From Lelliottia wanjuensis (GTDB taxonomy: Bacteria; Pseudomonadota; Gammaproteobacteria; Enterobacterales; Enterobacteriaceae), in assembly GCF_030238365.1 (NCBI RefSeq), contig NZ_JASSOT010000073.1:1-44345 (forward strand): a stretch of 44,345 nt of DNA, given 5' to 3'. Positions within the stretch are counted from its first letter, which is position 1. The number at the start of each line of letters is the position of its first letter. Position numbers and translations under genes: made by a program. Below are positions 16,277-24,027 of the stretch, in pieces. The notes under the pieces were generated by a model. The model was not told the origin of the DNA. It searched no databases and saw nothing but the letters and a program-made list of their open reading frames with translations.

Positions 16277-16967
16277 AGTCCGTCAGCTACAGGTGGCATT
16301 TGGCGAGAAAACGGCGGTGTCAGCGGCCAGTTTTGCCATCGAAAAAGGGGAAACGTTCAGCCTGATTGGTGAATCCGGCTGCGGGAAATCGACCATTCTG
16401 CGCGTGCTGGCCGGGCTGCAGCGTCAGTGGCGCGGCGAGGTATCGCTGCTGGGGGAAAAACTTTCCTCCGGGGAGCGATTCACCGGTGCGCTACGGCGCA
16501 ACGTGCAGATGGTGTTTCAGGATCCGTGGGCGTCCCTGCATCCGAACCATACCATCTCACGCACGCTGACCGAGCCGCTCAAAATCCACGGCGCAACGCA
16601 GGTCACGCAGAAAGTGGCCGATGCGTTGCAGCAGGTGGGATTGTCGGCGGACGCGGGCCAGCGCTATCCGCATCAGCTTTCCGGCGGCCAGCGTCAGCGC
16701 GTGGCGATTGCCCGCGCGTTGCTGCTGCGCCCGCAGCTTCTGTTGCTCGACGAGCCGACCTCGGCGCTGGATATGTCGGTGCAGGCGGAGATCCTCAACC
16801 TGCTCAACCGCCTGAAACAGCAGCACGGTATGACCTATCTGCTGGTGAGCCACGACGCAGACGTGATTGCGCATATGTCGGATCGCGCGGCGTTTATGGC
16901 GCATGGACAGATTCAGCGGGTGTTTGACCGGGAAGCGATGCAACACGGCGAGCACCGGATGGGGTAG
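16263..16967 (+). CDS. ABC importer ATPase 2 (DppF/OppF/NikE type)
   Basis: A 234-residue ATP-binding subunit, partner of the previous ATPase. Walker A GESGCGKST is at about 37-45, the signature LSGGQRQRVAIARALLLRP at about 139-157, Walker B LLLLDEPTSALDMSVQ at about 160-175, and the switch histidine is in YLLVSHDADVIAHMSDR. The frame is open from 16134, but the start at 16263 overlaps the upstream stop by 14 bp and gives a normal N-terminus (MALVEVRQLQVAFG). The protein is short compared with OppF (about 330) because it lacks the C-terminal extension. It is the last gene of the operon. Confidence 0.94.
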   Translation: MALVEVRQLQVAFGEKTAVSAASFAIEKGETFSLIGESGCGKSTILRVLAGLQRQWRGEVSLLGEKLSSGERFTGALRRNVQMVFQDPWASLHPNHTISRTLTEPLKIHGATQVTQKVADALQQVGLSADAGQRYPHQLSGGQRQRVAIARALLLRPQLLLLDEPTSALDMSVQAEILNLLNRLKQQHGMTYLLVSHDADVIAHMSDRAAFMAHGQIQRVFDREAMQHGEHRMG

Positions 16968-16994
16968 GTTTTTTTGCAGCATAGGTATCGCTTT

Positions 16995-17029
16995 TGTAGG
17001 CCGGGTAAGGCGCAGCCGCCACCCGGCGG
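16995..17029. repeat. Single REP element after the ABC operon
   Basis: TGTAGGCCGGGTAAGGCGCA followed by GCCGCCACCCGGCG is the same REP family as at 13496 and 18507. It lies 27 bp after the last ATPase gene and could act as the operon's 3' stem-loop. Confidence 0.93.
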
Positions 17030-17125
17030 GCCTTTTCTGGAAAGCGCCTCGCAAAACGAAAAGTAACCTCGTGAAACTCAGGGTTAAGACTTTTATTTGC
17101 CATTTCTCAGTCGTAAAGTGCGTCC

Positions 17126-17160
17126 GTTGCGGCACATCCGCAACCGGGCGTAGGAACCCG
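17126..17160 (+). ncRNA. Leader stem-loops with target loop CGTAGGAA (seqA-like)
   Basis: GTTGCGG/CCGCAAC (17126-17144) is a perfect hairpin with a CACAT loop. Directly after it CGGG/CCCG (17145-17160) closes an 8-base loop CGTAGGAA. The same loop recurs at 17298-17305. The arrangement matches the upstream target (seqA) of the phage P4 CI RNA system. A promoter for this leader was not confidently placed. Confidence 0.6.
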
Positions 17161-17180
17161 TTGGCATAAAGCGATTACTT

Positions 17181-17210
17181 TTGTCGCGACAGCGCATATC
17201 CCGTTACTAT
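17181..17210 (+). promoter_or_regulatory. Candidate promoter for the CI/C4-like RNA
   Basis: TTGTCG (17181-17186), 18 bp, TACTAT (17205-17210). The predicted start, about 7 bp later, falls on the 5' arm of the long stem that begins at 17214, as expected if the stem-loop RNA is a primary transcript. Both boxes are near, not equal to, consensus. Confidence 0.5.
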
Positions 17211-17213
17211 CAC

Positions 17214-17290
17214 GGTGGCGCTGGCGGAGCAGCCGAAAAGCTGGCCGTTTTCTTTGTGCACGGTATTCCTACCTCCGTCAGCGCTACCCC
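17214..17290 (+). ncRNA. P4 CI / C4-type antisense RNA-like structure
   Basis: The 5' arm GGTGGCGCTGGCGGAG (17214-17229) pairs with CTCCGTCAGCGCTACC (17273-17288) as a continuous 16-bp stem with two G-U pairs. Inside are CAGC/GCTG (from 17231) and CCG/CGG hairpins. The segment TTCCTAC (17266-17272), next to the closing stem, is complementary to the GTAGGAA loops on both sides. Length (about 77 nt), the long closing stem, and one antisense segment facing an upstream and a downstream target are the features of phage P4 CI RNA, P1 C4 RNA and Salmonella IsrK-like RNAs. The function here is inferred: a trans- or cis-acting RNA that shuts down expression of the gene at 17350. Confidence 0.65.
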
Positions 17291-17314
17291 CCCTGAGCGT
17301 AGGAACTCACAGGG
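17291..17314 (+). ncRNA. Downstream target stem-loop (seqC-like)
   Basis: CCCTGAG, loop CGTAGGAA (17298-17305), then CTCACAGGG form a stem with a 2-base bulge. The loop is identical to that at 17149-17156, and the shared sequence extends to GCGTAGGAAC. It sits 36 bp upstream of the start codon at 17350, where pairing with the RNA could cause premature termination or block translation. Confidence 0.6.
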
Positions 17315-17349
17315 TGGTTAATTCATTTATCGCATAAAGAGGATGCCAA

Positions 17350-17805
17350 ATGGCTACTATCCCTACCCTGTCTTACGCGCAATCTGAAGAAAGCGTTATT
17401 CAGCAACTCCTTAACGCCCCACTCCCCCAAAAGGCGGATTTATTCCAGGTGGCCGATCTCTGCGCGACCTTTGTCTGCGTACTGGTCGAGACCGACGACA
17501 GCAAAACGCGCGCGGCCCTGTGTGAACGCCTGTTGCAAACGCTCAACCAGTTGCGCGCGCTCTGTGATAAAGACCTTCCGCCGTACCTGATTGAGCAGCT
17601 GATAAAAGGCGAAAAAATCAGCTCAAACGTGCCGGATCTGTGGCAGGAAACCGCCACGCTGGTGGACTATGCTCAGGCGCTGGCGCAAGCCGTGCAGGGA
17701 GAAACGCTCCCGCCAGTTGTAGCGAAAGAGTTGACGGGACTGCTGCATGATATGGTCTGGTTGCTGGCGGATTTCGTGAAGGAGCCGTATATCACGGCGC
17801 ACTGA
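17350..17805 (+). CDS. Unknown 151-residue protein downstream of the CI/C4-like RNA
   Basis: I do not recognise this family. The protein has no signal peptide or membrane helix. It is rich in Leu, Ala and Gln and looks mainly alpha-helical and cytosolic (for example ADLFQVADLCATFVCVLVET at about 29-48 and LHDMVWLLADFVKE near the end). The start has AGAGGA about 6 bp upstream. Its position behind a P4/C4-type RNA suggests a phage- or satellite-derived gene kept under RNA control; in such elements the gene is often toxic or an immunity/replication function. No integrase, att site or other phage gene is visible nearby. It is convergent with the cold-shock gene at 17860. Confidence 0.75.
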   Translation: MATIPTLSYAQSEESVIQQLLNAPLPQKADLFQVADLCATFVCVLVETDDSKTRAALCERLLQTLNQLRALCDKDLPPYLIEQLIKGEKISSNVPDLWQETATLVDYAQALAQAVQGETLPPVVAKELTGLLHDMVWLLADFVKEPYITAH

Positions 17806-17818
17806 GGCAGCCGAGAGG

Positions 17819-17852
17819 CCGAAATTCTGCTGAGGATGGCGCAGAATTTCGG
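17819..17852. terminator. Shared stem-loop between convergent genes
   Basis: Perfect 12-bp inverted repeat CCGAAATTCTGC/GCAGAATTTCGG with a 10-base loop, placed between the stops of the 17350 gene and the minus-strand gene ending at 17860. There is no T-run on either side, so termination may be weak or factor-dependent. Confidence 0.6.
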
Positions 17853-17859
17853 CACAAGA

Positions 17860-18339
17860 TCACTTGAGGAGTTTAACCGTCGCCTCGATGTCGATCTCGT
17901 CTTCTGTGAAGATCAGCGTCGCCCCCTGGAAGGTGGTGATCGCCAGTTTCTTCATCGAGCGCATTTCGCCCGGTTTGGTCGCGGATTTCGGACGGATATT
18001 GCTCAGCAGAGCACCCACTGACAGCACGGCATTTTCTTTATCGATACCGGCATCCGCAGGCACTTCTTCGCTGTACACCAGGAAAGATTTAATCGATGTC
18101 AGCTTCAGGCGCTCGCCCGCGATATAGATATACTTGCTTTCCGGCACGACTTTCACCGCATAAGCGGACAAGCCTTTGTTGTTGGTCGTCGGTTCAAAAG
18201 TGACCGCCGCATCTTTCTTAATCAGCTCAGGATTAGCAACCTTGATCACATGAAAATAGCGGTTATCGCCGTTCTCATCTTTGATAAATCCAAAGCCTTT
18301 ATCTTTAAACCACGTTGTGATCGTTCCGTTCATCGCCAT
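17860..18339 (-). CDS. Cold-shock-domain protein with a C-terminal domain of unknown function
   Basis: A 159-residue protein. Residues 1-66 form a cold-shock domain that binds single-stranded nucleic acid: RNP1 is KGFGFIK at about 14-20 and the RNP2 position reads YFHVIKV. The C-terminal half (about 68-159, from SKYIYIAGERLKLTSIKSF to FTEDEIDIEATVKLLK) is not part of normal CspA proteins (about 70 residues) and I do not recognise it. The first ATG at 18339 has AGGCGG 5 bp upstream; an ATG two codons later is possible. It lies alone, convergent with the 17350 gene. It is probably an RNA chaperone-like protein with an extra interaction or DNA-binding module. Confidence 0.85.
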   Translation of the reverse strand: MAMNGTITTWFKDKGFGFIKDENGDNRYFHVIKVANPELIKKDAAVTFEPTTNNKGLSAYAVKVVPESKYIYIAGERLKLTSIKSFLVYSEEVPADAGIDKENAVLSVGALLSNIRPKSATKPGEMRSMKKLAITTFQGATLIFTEDEIDIEATVKLLK

Positions 18340-18506
18340 TACCGCCTGGTTAATCGTTTATCAACTCAAATTTTGCAGCGCGCAGTGTAAATCACAATCC
18401 CTGCGCAGACTATGCCTTTGGGTTAAGTCTGGACGATAAATTTGCCAGATGCGAGGTCATCGCCCGGCGGCGCTAACGCTTGCACGGTCCTGGAAAGAGC
18501 CTGACC

Positions 18507-18538
18507 GTAGGCCGGGTAAGGCGCAGCCGCCACCCGGA
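18507..18538. repeat. Single REP element upstream of ybdK
   Basis: GTAGGCCGGGTAAGGCGCAG then CCGCCACCCGGA, the same family and orientation as the copy at 16995. It lies between the divergent cold-shock gene and ybdK, about 60 bp before the ybdK start. Confidence 0.92.
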
Positions 18539-18596
18539 ATCTCATAGACTCCGCAGCATGTCTATACTCAACACATCCCCGCAACCGGAGCGCGCC

Positions 18597-19718
18597 ATGC
18601 CCCTACCTGACTTCCATGTATCCGACCCTTTCACGCTGGGTATTGAACTCGAACTGCAGGTGGTGAATCCGCCGGGGTACGATCTCAGCCAGGACTCTTC
18701 GGCGCTGATTGCCGCGGTCAAAAACGAGATCAAAGCCGGTGAGGTGAAGCACGACATCACCGAGAGCATGCTCGAAATCGCCACTGGCGTGTGTCAGGAC
18801 ATCCACCAGGCGGCAGCGCAGTTTTCGGCGATGCAGCAGGCGATCCTGCACGCGGCGGCGGATCAGCATATTCAGATCTGCGGCGGCGGCACGCATCCGT
18901 TTCAGAAGTGGCAGCGTCAGGAGGTGTGCGACGACGAGCGCTACAACCGCACGCTGCAGATGTTCGGCTACCTGATTTTGCAGGCGACGGTCTTCGGCCA
19001 ACACGTGCACGTCGGCTGCCGCAACGGTGATGAGGCGATTTATCTTCTGCACGGCCTGTCGCGCTTTGTCCCGCACTTTATCGCCCTCTCCGCCTCGTCG
19101 CCCTACATGCAGGGCAGCGATACCCAGTTTGCCTCCTCGCGGCTCAATATTTTCTCGGCGTTCCCGGATAACGGCAAAATGCCGTGGGTGAGCAACTGGC
19201 AGGAGTTCGAAGGGCTGTTTCGCCGCCTGAGCTACACCAGCACCATCGACAGCATCAAAGATCTGCACTGGGATATTCGACCGAGCCCGCATTTTGGCAC
19301 CGTCGAGGTGCGGGTGATGGATACGCCCCTGACCCTCGCGCATGCGATTAATATCGCCGGGCTGATTCAGGCGACTTCGCACTGGCTGCTGACCGAGCGA
19401 CCCTACAAACACCAGCCGCAGGATACGCTGCTGTACAACTTCAACCGTTTTCAGGCGTGTCGTTACGGGCTGGACGGTCTGCTGACCGACGTCAACACCG
19501 GAGAGCAAAAAACCATTGCCGAGGATCTTGCGTGGCTGCTTGAGCGGGTTGCGCCCTCCGCGGAAAAACTGGGTGCAGAAAGCGCGATTGTGGAAATTGG
19601 CCTGATGTTGAAACAGGGCAAAAGCGAGGCGCAGCGCATGCGGGATTTTATCGCCGACGGCGGTTCGCTGACCTCGCTGGTGCAAAAACACTGCGAACTG
19701 TGGACTACTCACCCGTAA
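18597..19718 (+). CDS. ybdK: Carboxylate-amine ligase YbdK (GCS2 family)
   Basis: A 373-residue member of the glutamate-cysteine ligase type 2 family. The E. coli protein has weak gamma-glutamylcysteine synthetase activity. The start at 18597 gives [20 protein letters not shown], which aligns with E. coli YbdK; the frame is open further upstream, through the REP, but that is not expected to be coding. Conserved stretches include [29 protein letters not shown] and [20 protein letters not shown]. In E. coli it neighbours ybdJ; here an RND pump and an ATPase intervene. Its stop overlaps the convergent RND gene end by 14 bp. Confidence 0.96.
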   Translation: MPLPDFHVSDPFTLGIELELQVVNPPGYDLSQDSSALIAAVKNEIKAGEVKHDITESMLEIATGVCQDIHQAAAQFSAMQQAILHAAADQHIQICGGGTHPFQKWQRQEVCDDERYNRTLQMFGYLILQATVFGQHVHVGCRNGDEAIYLLHGLSRFVPHFIALSASSPYMQGSDTQFASSRLNIFSAFPDNGKMPWVSNWQEFEGLFRRLSYTSTIDSIKDLHWDIRPSPHFGTVEVRVMDTPLTLAHAINIAGLIQATSHWLLTERPYKHQPQDTLLYNFNRFQACRYGLDGLLTDVNTGEQKTIAEDLAWLLERVAPSAEKLGAESAIVEIGLMLKQGKSEAQRMRDFIADGGSLTSLVQKHCELWTTHP

Positions 19719-22700
19719 GTGAGTGCCCCCACTCGCGCAGACGCTGGAACAGCACAAACAGCGCCGGAATAAACACGATGCCAATCACGGTAGCGACCAG
19801 CATCCCGCTGAACACCGTGGTCCCGATGATGCGACGGCTCTGCGCCCCCGCACCGGAGGCTAGCATCATCGGCAGGACGCCGATAATAAAGGAGACAGCG
19901 GTCATCATCACAGCCCGGAATCGTCGCGAAGCGCCTTCACGGGCGGCATCGATAATCTCCATTCCGTCGATGCGCCGCGCGCGGGCAAACTCGACGATCA
20001 GAATGGCGTTTTTGGCCGCCAGCGCGATGAGCAACACCAGTCCGATCTGCACATACACATCGTTGGCGAAGCCCGCCACCCACAGCCAGACCAGCGCGCC
20101 GCCGATGGCAAACAGCACCGAGAGCATCACGCTCGCCGGCAGCGTCCAGCTTTCGTACTGCGCCACGAGGAACAGCCACGCCATCACCACCGCCGCCAGC
20201 ACGATCCACACCGCCTGGTTGCCCGTCTGCTGCTCCTGATAGGACATGCCGCTCCACGCGTAGTCATATCCGGCAGGCAGATTTTCGCTCAGCAGTTCGC
20301 CCATCGCCGCCATCGCCGTGCTGCTGCTCACGCCCGGTGCCGCCGATCCGCTGACCGACACGGACGGGAACTGGTTGTACTGCTGCAAAAACGGCGCGCC
20401 GACGGTTGGGGTGATGGTCACCAGATTGCTCAGGCGCACGCGCTCCCCGTTGTTGCTGCGCACGTACAGCTCTGAAATCTGCTCCGCGCGCTCACGCCAC
20501 TGCATCTCGTTTTGCATCACCACGTGGTAAACGCGGTTGTTGATGCTGAAATCCCCGGCGCGCGTGCCGCCAAAGGCGGTTTGCAGGCTGCTGAAGATGC
20601 GGCTCACGGGCACGTCCAGCCGTGCCGCGCGCTCGCGATCGACCTCAAGCGTCAGCTGTGGCACGTTGCTGCTCCAGGTAGTAAACACGCGGTTAAGCTG
20701 CGGATGCTGGTTGGCTTTCGCCAGCACCTCGCGGGTAACGCGCTCCAGCTCCGCCGGGCTTTGCCCCGCCTGCGCCTGAATGCGCAGATCGAAACCGGAG
20801 GCGTTGCCGAGGCCCGGTAGCGTCGGCGGCGCGAAGGTCATGATGGTCGCTTCCGGCAGGGCCAAAAGCTGGCGTTGCAGCACGCCCATCACCTCATCCA
20901 GCGGGGGACGCTCGCTCCAGTCTTTCAGCATCACCGAGATAAACCCGCCGTTCGAGGCGCTGGTGCCGTTGAGAATATTAAACCCGGAGACCTGAATCAC
21001 ATCCGCCACCGCCGGATTAGCGGCAATCAGCTCGCGCGCCGTCGTCATTACCGCTTCGGTGCGCTCCAGCGAAGCCGCCTCCGGCAGTTGGACGCTGGCG
21101 AAGAAGTAGCCCTGATCTTCCTGCGGCAGGAAGCCTTTCGGCATGGCGGTAAAACTCAGCGCGACCACAGCCGCCGCGCCCGCGGTTGCCAGCAATGCCA
21201 CCAGCGGACGGCGGTTAAAGACGTCGACCAGCTTTGTATAGCCGTTGCGCGTGGCGTCCAGCCCACGGTTAAATCCGCGGAAGATCGCCGCCGGGCGACC
21301 CACGCGTGGGCGCAACAACAGGGCGCACAGCGCGGGAGTGAGCGTCAGCGCCACGAGGCTTGAGAGCGTCACGGCGGTGGAAAGTGTTACTGCAAACTGG
21401 CGATACAGCTCGCCGACAATTCCCGGCAGCAGCGCCACCGGCACGAACACCGCCAGCAGCACCAGGGTGGTGGCGATCACCGGCCCGGCAATCTGGCGCA
21501 GGGCGTTGGCCGTCGCCTCGGTGCGGCTCTGCCCTTCTGCCATCAGGGTTTCGACGCTTTCGACCACGACGATCGCGTCATCCACTACCATGGTCAGCGC
21601 CAGAATAATGGCGAACAGACTCAGGGTATTGGCGGAATAACCCAGCGTGTAGAGCACCGCAAAGGTGCCGATCAACGACACCGGGATCGCCAGCGCCACG
21701 ATCAGCGTCGCGCGCCAGCTTTGCAGGAACAGAGACACCACCACCACGACGGCGAGCAGCGTCAGGGCCAGCGAGGTGCCGATCTCTTTGATGGTCGCCG
21801 CCACGAACTCGGTGGTGTCGAACTTCACTTCCCAGGTCAGGTCCGCCGGGAAACGGGTGGAGAGGCGCTCAAGCTCGCCGCGCACCGCGTCGGCCACGCG
21901 CAGGGCGTTGGCGGATGGCGTCGGGTAGATCCCTAAGTAGGCGGAATCGTGACCGTTAAGCTGCGCGCCGGAACTGTAGCTGCGCGAACCCAGCTCAATC
22001 GTCGCCACGTCTTTCAGCCGCACCAGTTGCCCCATTTCCCCGGCGCGAATAATGATATCGCCGAAAGCTTCGGCCTCGTTGAGACGACCCAGTCCGTTGA
22101 TCGTGAGCGTTTGCTGTTGTCCGCTGAAGACCGGCGGCGTGCCGACCTGGCCCGCCGCGCCCTGCACGTTTTGCTCGCGCAGCGCCTGGGCGACATCGTC
22201 CGTGGTCACATTCAGGGCGTTCATGCGATCCGGTCGCAGCCAGATGCGCATGCTGTAGTCGCGTGCGCCAAACAGCTGGACCTGCCCGACGCCCGGCAGA
22301 CGCGCCAGCGCCTCGCGCACCTGGGTGCTCGCATAGTTGCTGACAAACAGCGGCGAGTGAGTGCCTTCGGGTGAGTAAAGACTTACCCCCATCATCAGGT
22401 TGGTGGCGCGCTTGCGTACCTGGACGCCATTCTGCTGCGCCTCGGCGGGCAGCTGGGCGACGGCCTGCGCCACGCGGTTTTGCACGTCGATCGCCGCCAG
22501 ATCCGCGTCGGTGCCGGCGGCAAAGGTGATGTTCAGGCTGTACGCCCCTTCATCGGAGCTGGTGGATTCCATGTAGAGCATGTGGTCCACGCCGTTGAGC
22601 TGCGTTTCCAGCGGGGTTGCGATGGCTTCCGCCACGTCACCTGCGCTCGCACCCGGCCAGCTGGCGCTCACATTCACCACCGGGGGGGTGATCTGCGGGT

Positions 22701-22803
22701 ACTGCTCCACCGGGATCAGCTTCAGGGCGATGGCCCCGAGCATAGTGATCACCAGGGCAATGACCATCGCAAAGCGCGGGCGTTTAATAAACAACGTCAG
22801 CAT
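19705..22803 (-). CDS. RND efflux pump inner-membrane transporter (HAE1 family)
   Basis: A 1032-residue AcrB-like drug/proton antiporter. It has the usual first helix ([20 protein letters not shown]), two large periplasmic loops, and the TM4 proton-relay aspartates in [15 protein letters not shown] (about 408-409). [18 protein letters not shown] marks the second porter loop and [14 protein letters not shown] lies in the C-terminal membrane part. Its periplasmic adaptor is encoded 9 bp upstream. No TolC-family gene is present in the window, so it presumably uses the chromosomal TolC. The substrate is unknown. It is clearly different from AcrB and OqxB at the N-terminus. Confidence 0.94.
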   Translation of the reverse strand: MLTLFIKRPRFAMVIALVITMLGAIALKLIPVEQYPQITPPVVNVSASWPGASAGDVAEAIATPLETQLNGVDHMLYMESTSSDEGAYSLNITFAAGTDADLAAIDVQNRVAQAVAQLPAEAQQNGVQVRKRATNLMMGVSLYSPEGTHSPLFVSNYASTQVREALARLPGVGQVQLFGARDYSMRIWLRPDRMNALNVTTDDVAQALREQNVQGAAGQVGTPPVFSGQQQTLTINGLGRLNEAEAFGDIIIRAGEMGQLVRLKDVATIELGSRSYSSGAQLNGHDSAYLGIYPTPSANALRVADAVRGELERLSTRFPADLTWEVKFDTTEFVAATIKEIGTSLALTLLAVVVVVSLFLQSWRATLIVALAIPVSLIGTFAVLYTLGYSANTLSLFAIILALTMVVDDAIVVVESVETLMAEGQSRTEATANALRQIAGPVIATTLVLLAVFVPVALLPGIVGELYRQFAVTLSTAVTLSSLVALTLTPALCALLLRPRVGRPAAIFRGFNRGLDATRNGYTKLVDVFNRRPLVALLATAGAAAVVALSFTAMPKGFLPQEDQGYFFASVQLPEAASLERTEAVMTTARELIAANPAVADVIQVSGFNILNGTSASNGGFISVMLKDWSERPPLDEVMGVLQRQLLALPEATIMTFAPPTLPGLGNASGFDLRIQAQAGQSPAELERVTREVLAKANQHPQLNRVFTTWSSNVPQLTLEVDRERAARLDVPVSRIFSSLQTAFGGTRAGDFSINNRVYHVVMQNEMQWRERAEQISELYVRSNNGERVRLSNLVTITPTVGAPFLQQYNQFPSVSVSGSAAPGVSSSTAMAAMGELLSENLPAGYDYAWSGMSYQEQQTGNQAVWIVLAAVVMAWLFLVAQYESWTLPASVMLSVLFAIGGALVWLWVAGFANDVYVQIGLVLLIALAAKNAILIVEFARARRIDGMEIIDAAREGASRRFRAVMMTAVSFIIGVLPMMLASGAGAQSRRIIGTTVFSGMLVATVIGIVFIPALFVLFQRLREWGHSLTGE

Positions 22804-22812
22804 GATGGCTCC

Positions 22813-23892
22813 TTAATTGAGGATCTGGACAGTCGCACCGGGCTGTAAGCGTGGCGCACCGTCGGTGACCACGCGCTCGTTGGCTTTGATGCCGCTTTTT
22901 ACCGCCAGCATTTGGCCGACCTGACCGCCGAGCGTCAGGGTGCGTTTTTCCGCTTTTCCGTCGTCATTCACTACCCAGGTGAAAAACCCGAAGCCGTTTT
23001 GCTGAACCGCCGCGGCCGGGATCACCAGCGCCTCGTGTTCACTCTGCGGACGCAGCCAGAGATTTACATTCCCGCCCGGCAGCAGGCGGTGCTGAGGATT
23101 GGCAAACTCGGCGCGCAGCATGACGCTGGCGGTGCGGGGATCGATGCGGTTATCCACCGAGACCAGAGTGCCGTTTTCCCGCTGTTCCCCGTTCTGAATT
23201 TGCGGAAGCCAGGCCTGTTTCAGGGAGGTGATATCCGCATGCAGCCCGGCTTTGGCGGCAAACGCCCGCTCTTCGAGAGCGAACGCGATACGGATCGGGT
23301 CGAGTTGCACCACTTCCACCAGCGTGCCGCTGGCTGGATTCACCACGCTGCCTTCGTGGAAGTTGCTGTGCCCCATGCGGCCCGTGATGGGGGATGTGAT
23401 GCGGGTAAACCCGAGTGTGACGTTGCGCGCCTCGAGGCGGGCGTTGGCCTGGGCCAGCGCGGCGCGGGCCACGTCGCGTTGCATCTGGGCGTTGTCCACG
23501 TCGTTGCGGCTGATAGCGTTTCCGGTTTTCAGGCTTTGAAAGCGCGTGAGCTGCTGCTGCGCCTGGCGCAGGGTGGCTTCGGCGCTTTTCACTTCGGCCT
23601 CGGCCAGACGCACCGCCGCGCGCGCTTCGGCGTCATCGAGTTCGAACAGCAGGTCGCCCTGTTTGACATATTGCCCGTCGCGGAAATGGATTTTGGCGAT
23701 GGCCCCTTCCGTGCGCGCCCGCAGTTCTACCGTGTGGATCGCCTCAACGCGACCAGGGATCTGGCGCTCGGCGGCGTGGGTGGTCTCTTCAATCACGGCG
23801 ACACGCACCGGAATAGCGGCAGCCATGGCGGTTTGCAGGGTGCAGGTAAGGAGTGCGACCGCCAGAGCGGTGCGCAGGAAGGTGGATTTCAT
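22813..23892 (-). CDS. RND efflux periplasmic adaptor (membrane fusion protein)
   Basis: A 359-residue AcrA/MexE-type adaptor that links the RND transporter to the outer-membrane channel. A signal peptide (MKSTFLRTALAVALLTCTLQ) is cleaved near TAMA-A. The Cys in LLTC lacks a proper lipobox, so the protein is probably soluble in the periplasm rather than lipid-anchored. Order: beta-barrel/lipoyl half (RARTEGAIAKIHFRDGQYVK at about 58-77), helical hairpin (about 90-160), second lipoyl half (GFTRITSPITGRMG), and C-terminal barrel. It is the first gene of a two-gene operon. Upstream lie 135 bp with hairpin repeats. Confidence 0.94.
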   Translation of the reverse strand: MKSTFLRTALAVALLTCTLQTAMAAAIPVRVAVIEETTHAAERQIPGRVEAIHTVELRARTEGAIAKIHFRDGQYVKQGDLLFELDDAEARAAVRLAEAEVKSAEATLRQAQQQLTRFQSLKTGNAISRNDVDNAQMQRDVARAALAQANARLEARNVTLGFTRITSPITGRMGHSNFHEGSVVNPASGTLVEVVQLDPIRIAFALEERAFAAKAGLHADITSLKQAWLPQIQNGEQRENGTLVSVDNRIDPRTASVMLRAEFANPQHRLLPGGNVNLWLRPQSEHEALVIPAAAVQQNGFGFFTWVVNDDGKAEKRTLTLGGQVGQMLAVKSGIKANERVVTDGAPRLQPGATVQILN

Positions 23893-23913
23893 GGGGGATC
23901 CTCGGTGTTTGTG

Positions 23914-24024
23914 CCCCTCACCCCGGCCCTCTCCCCAGGGGAGAGGGAGGTCAGAGTCCCTTCCCCAAGTGAGAAGGAGGTTAGAGTCCCCTCTCCCTGT
24001 GGGAGAGGGTTAGGGTGAGGGCAA
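23914..24024. repeat. Dispersed GC-rich hairpin repeat, copy 2 (three imperfect units)
   Basis: Three hairpins of the CCCTCTCCC/GGGAGAGGG type lie in tandem, and the last (23984-24024) is identical over 41 bases to 145-185. The array begins 3 bp past the stop of the ATPase gene (minus strand) and ends about 20 bp before the adaptor start, so the two genes are separated by potential stem-loops. Confidence 0.88.
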
Positions 24025-24027
24025 AAG

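Noticed and set aside
18480..18596. 39-residue N-terminal extension of YbdK
   Set aside because: Includes the REP element and has no homology, while 18597 matches the known start.
23914..24024. Possible CRISPR or tandem protein-coding repeat
   Set aside because: Units are diverged palindromes without unique spacers and no open frame is conserved; a hairpin repeat family explains it.
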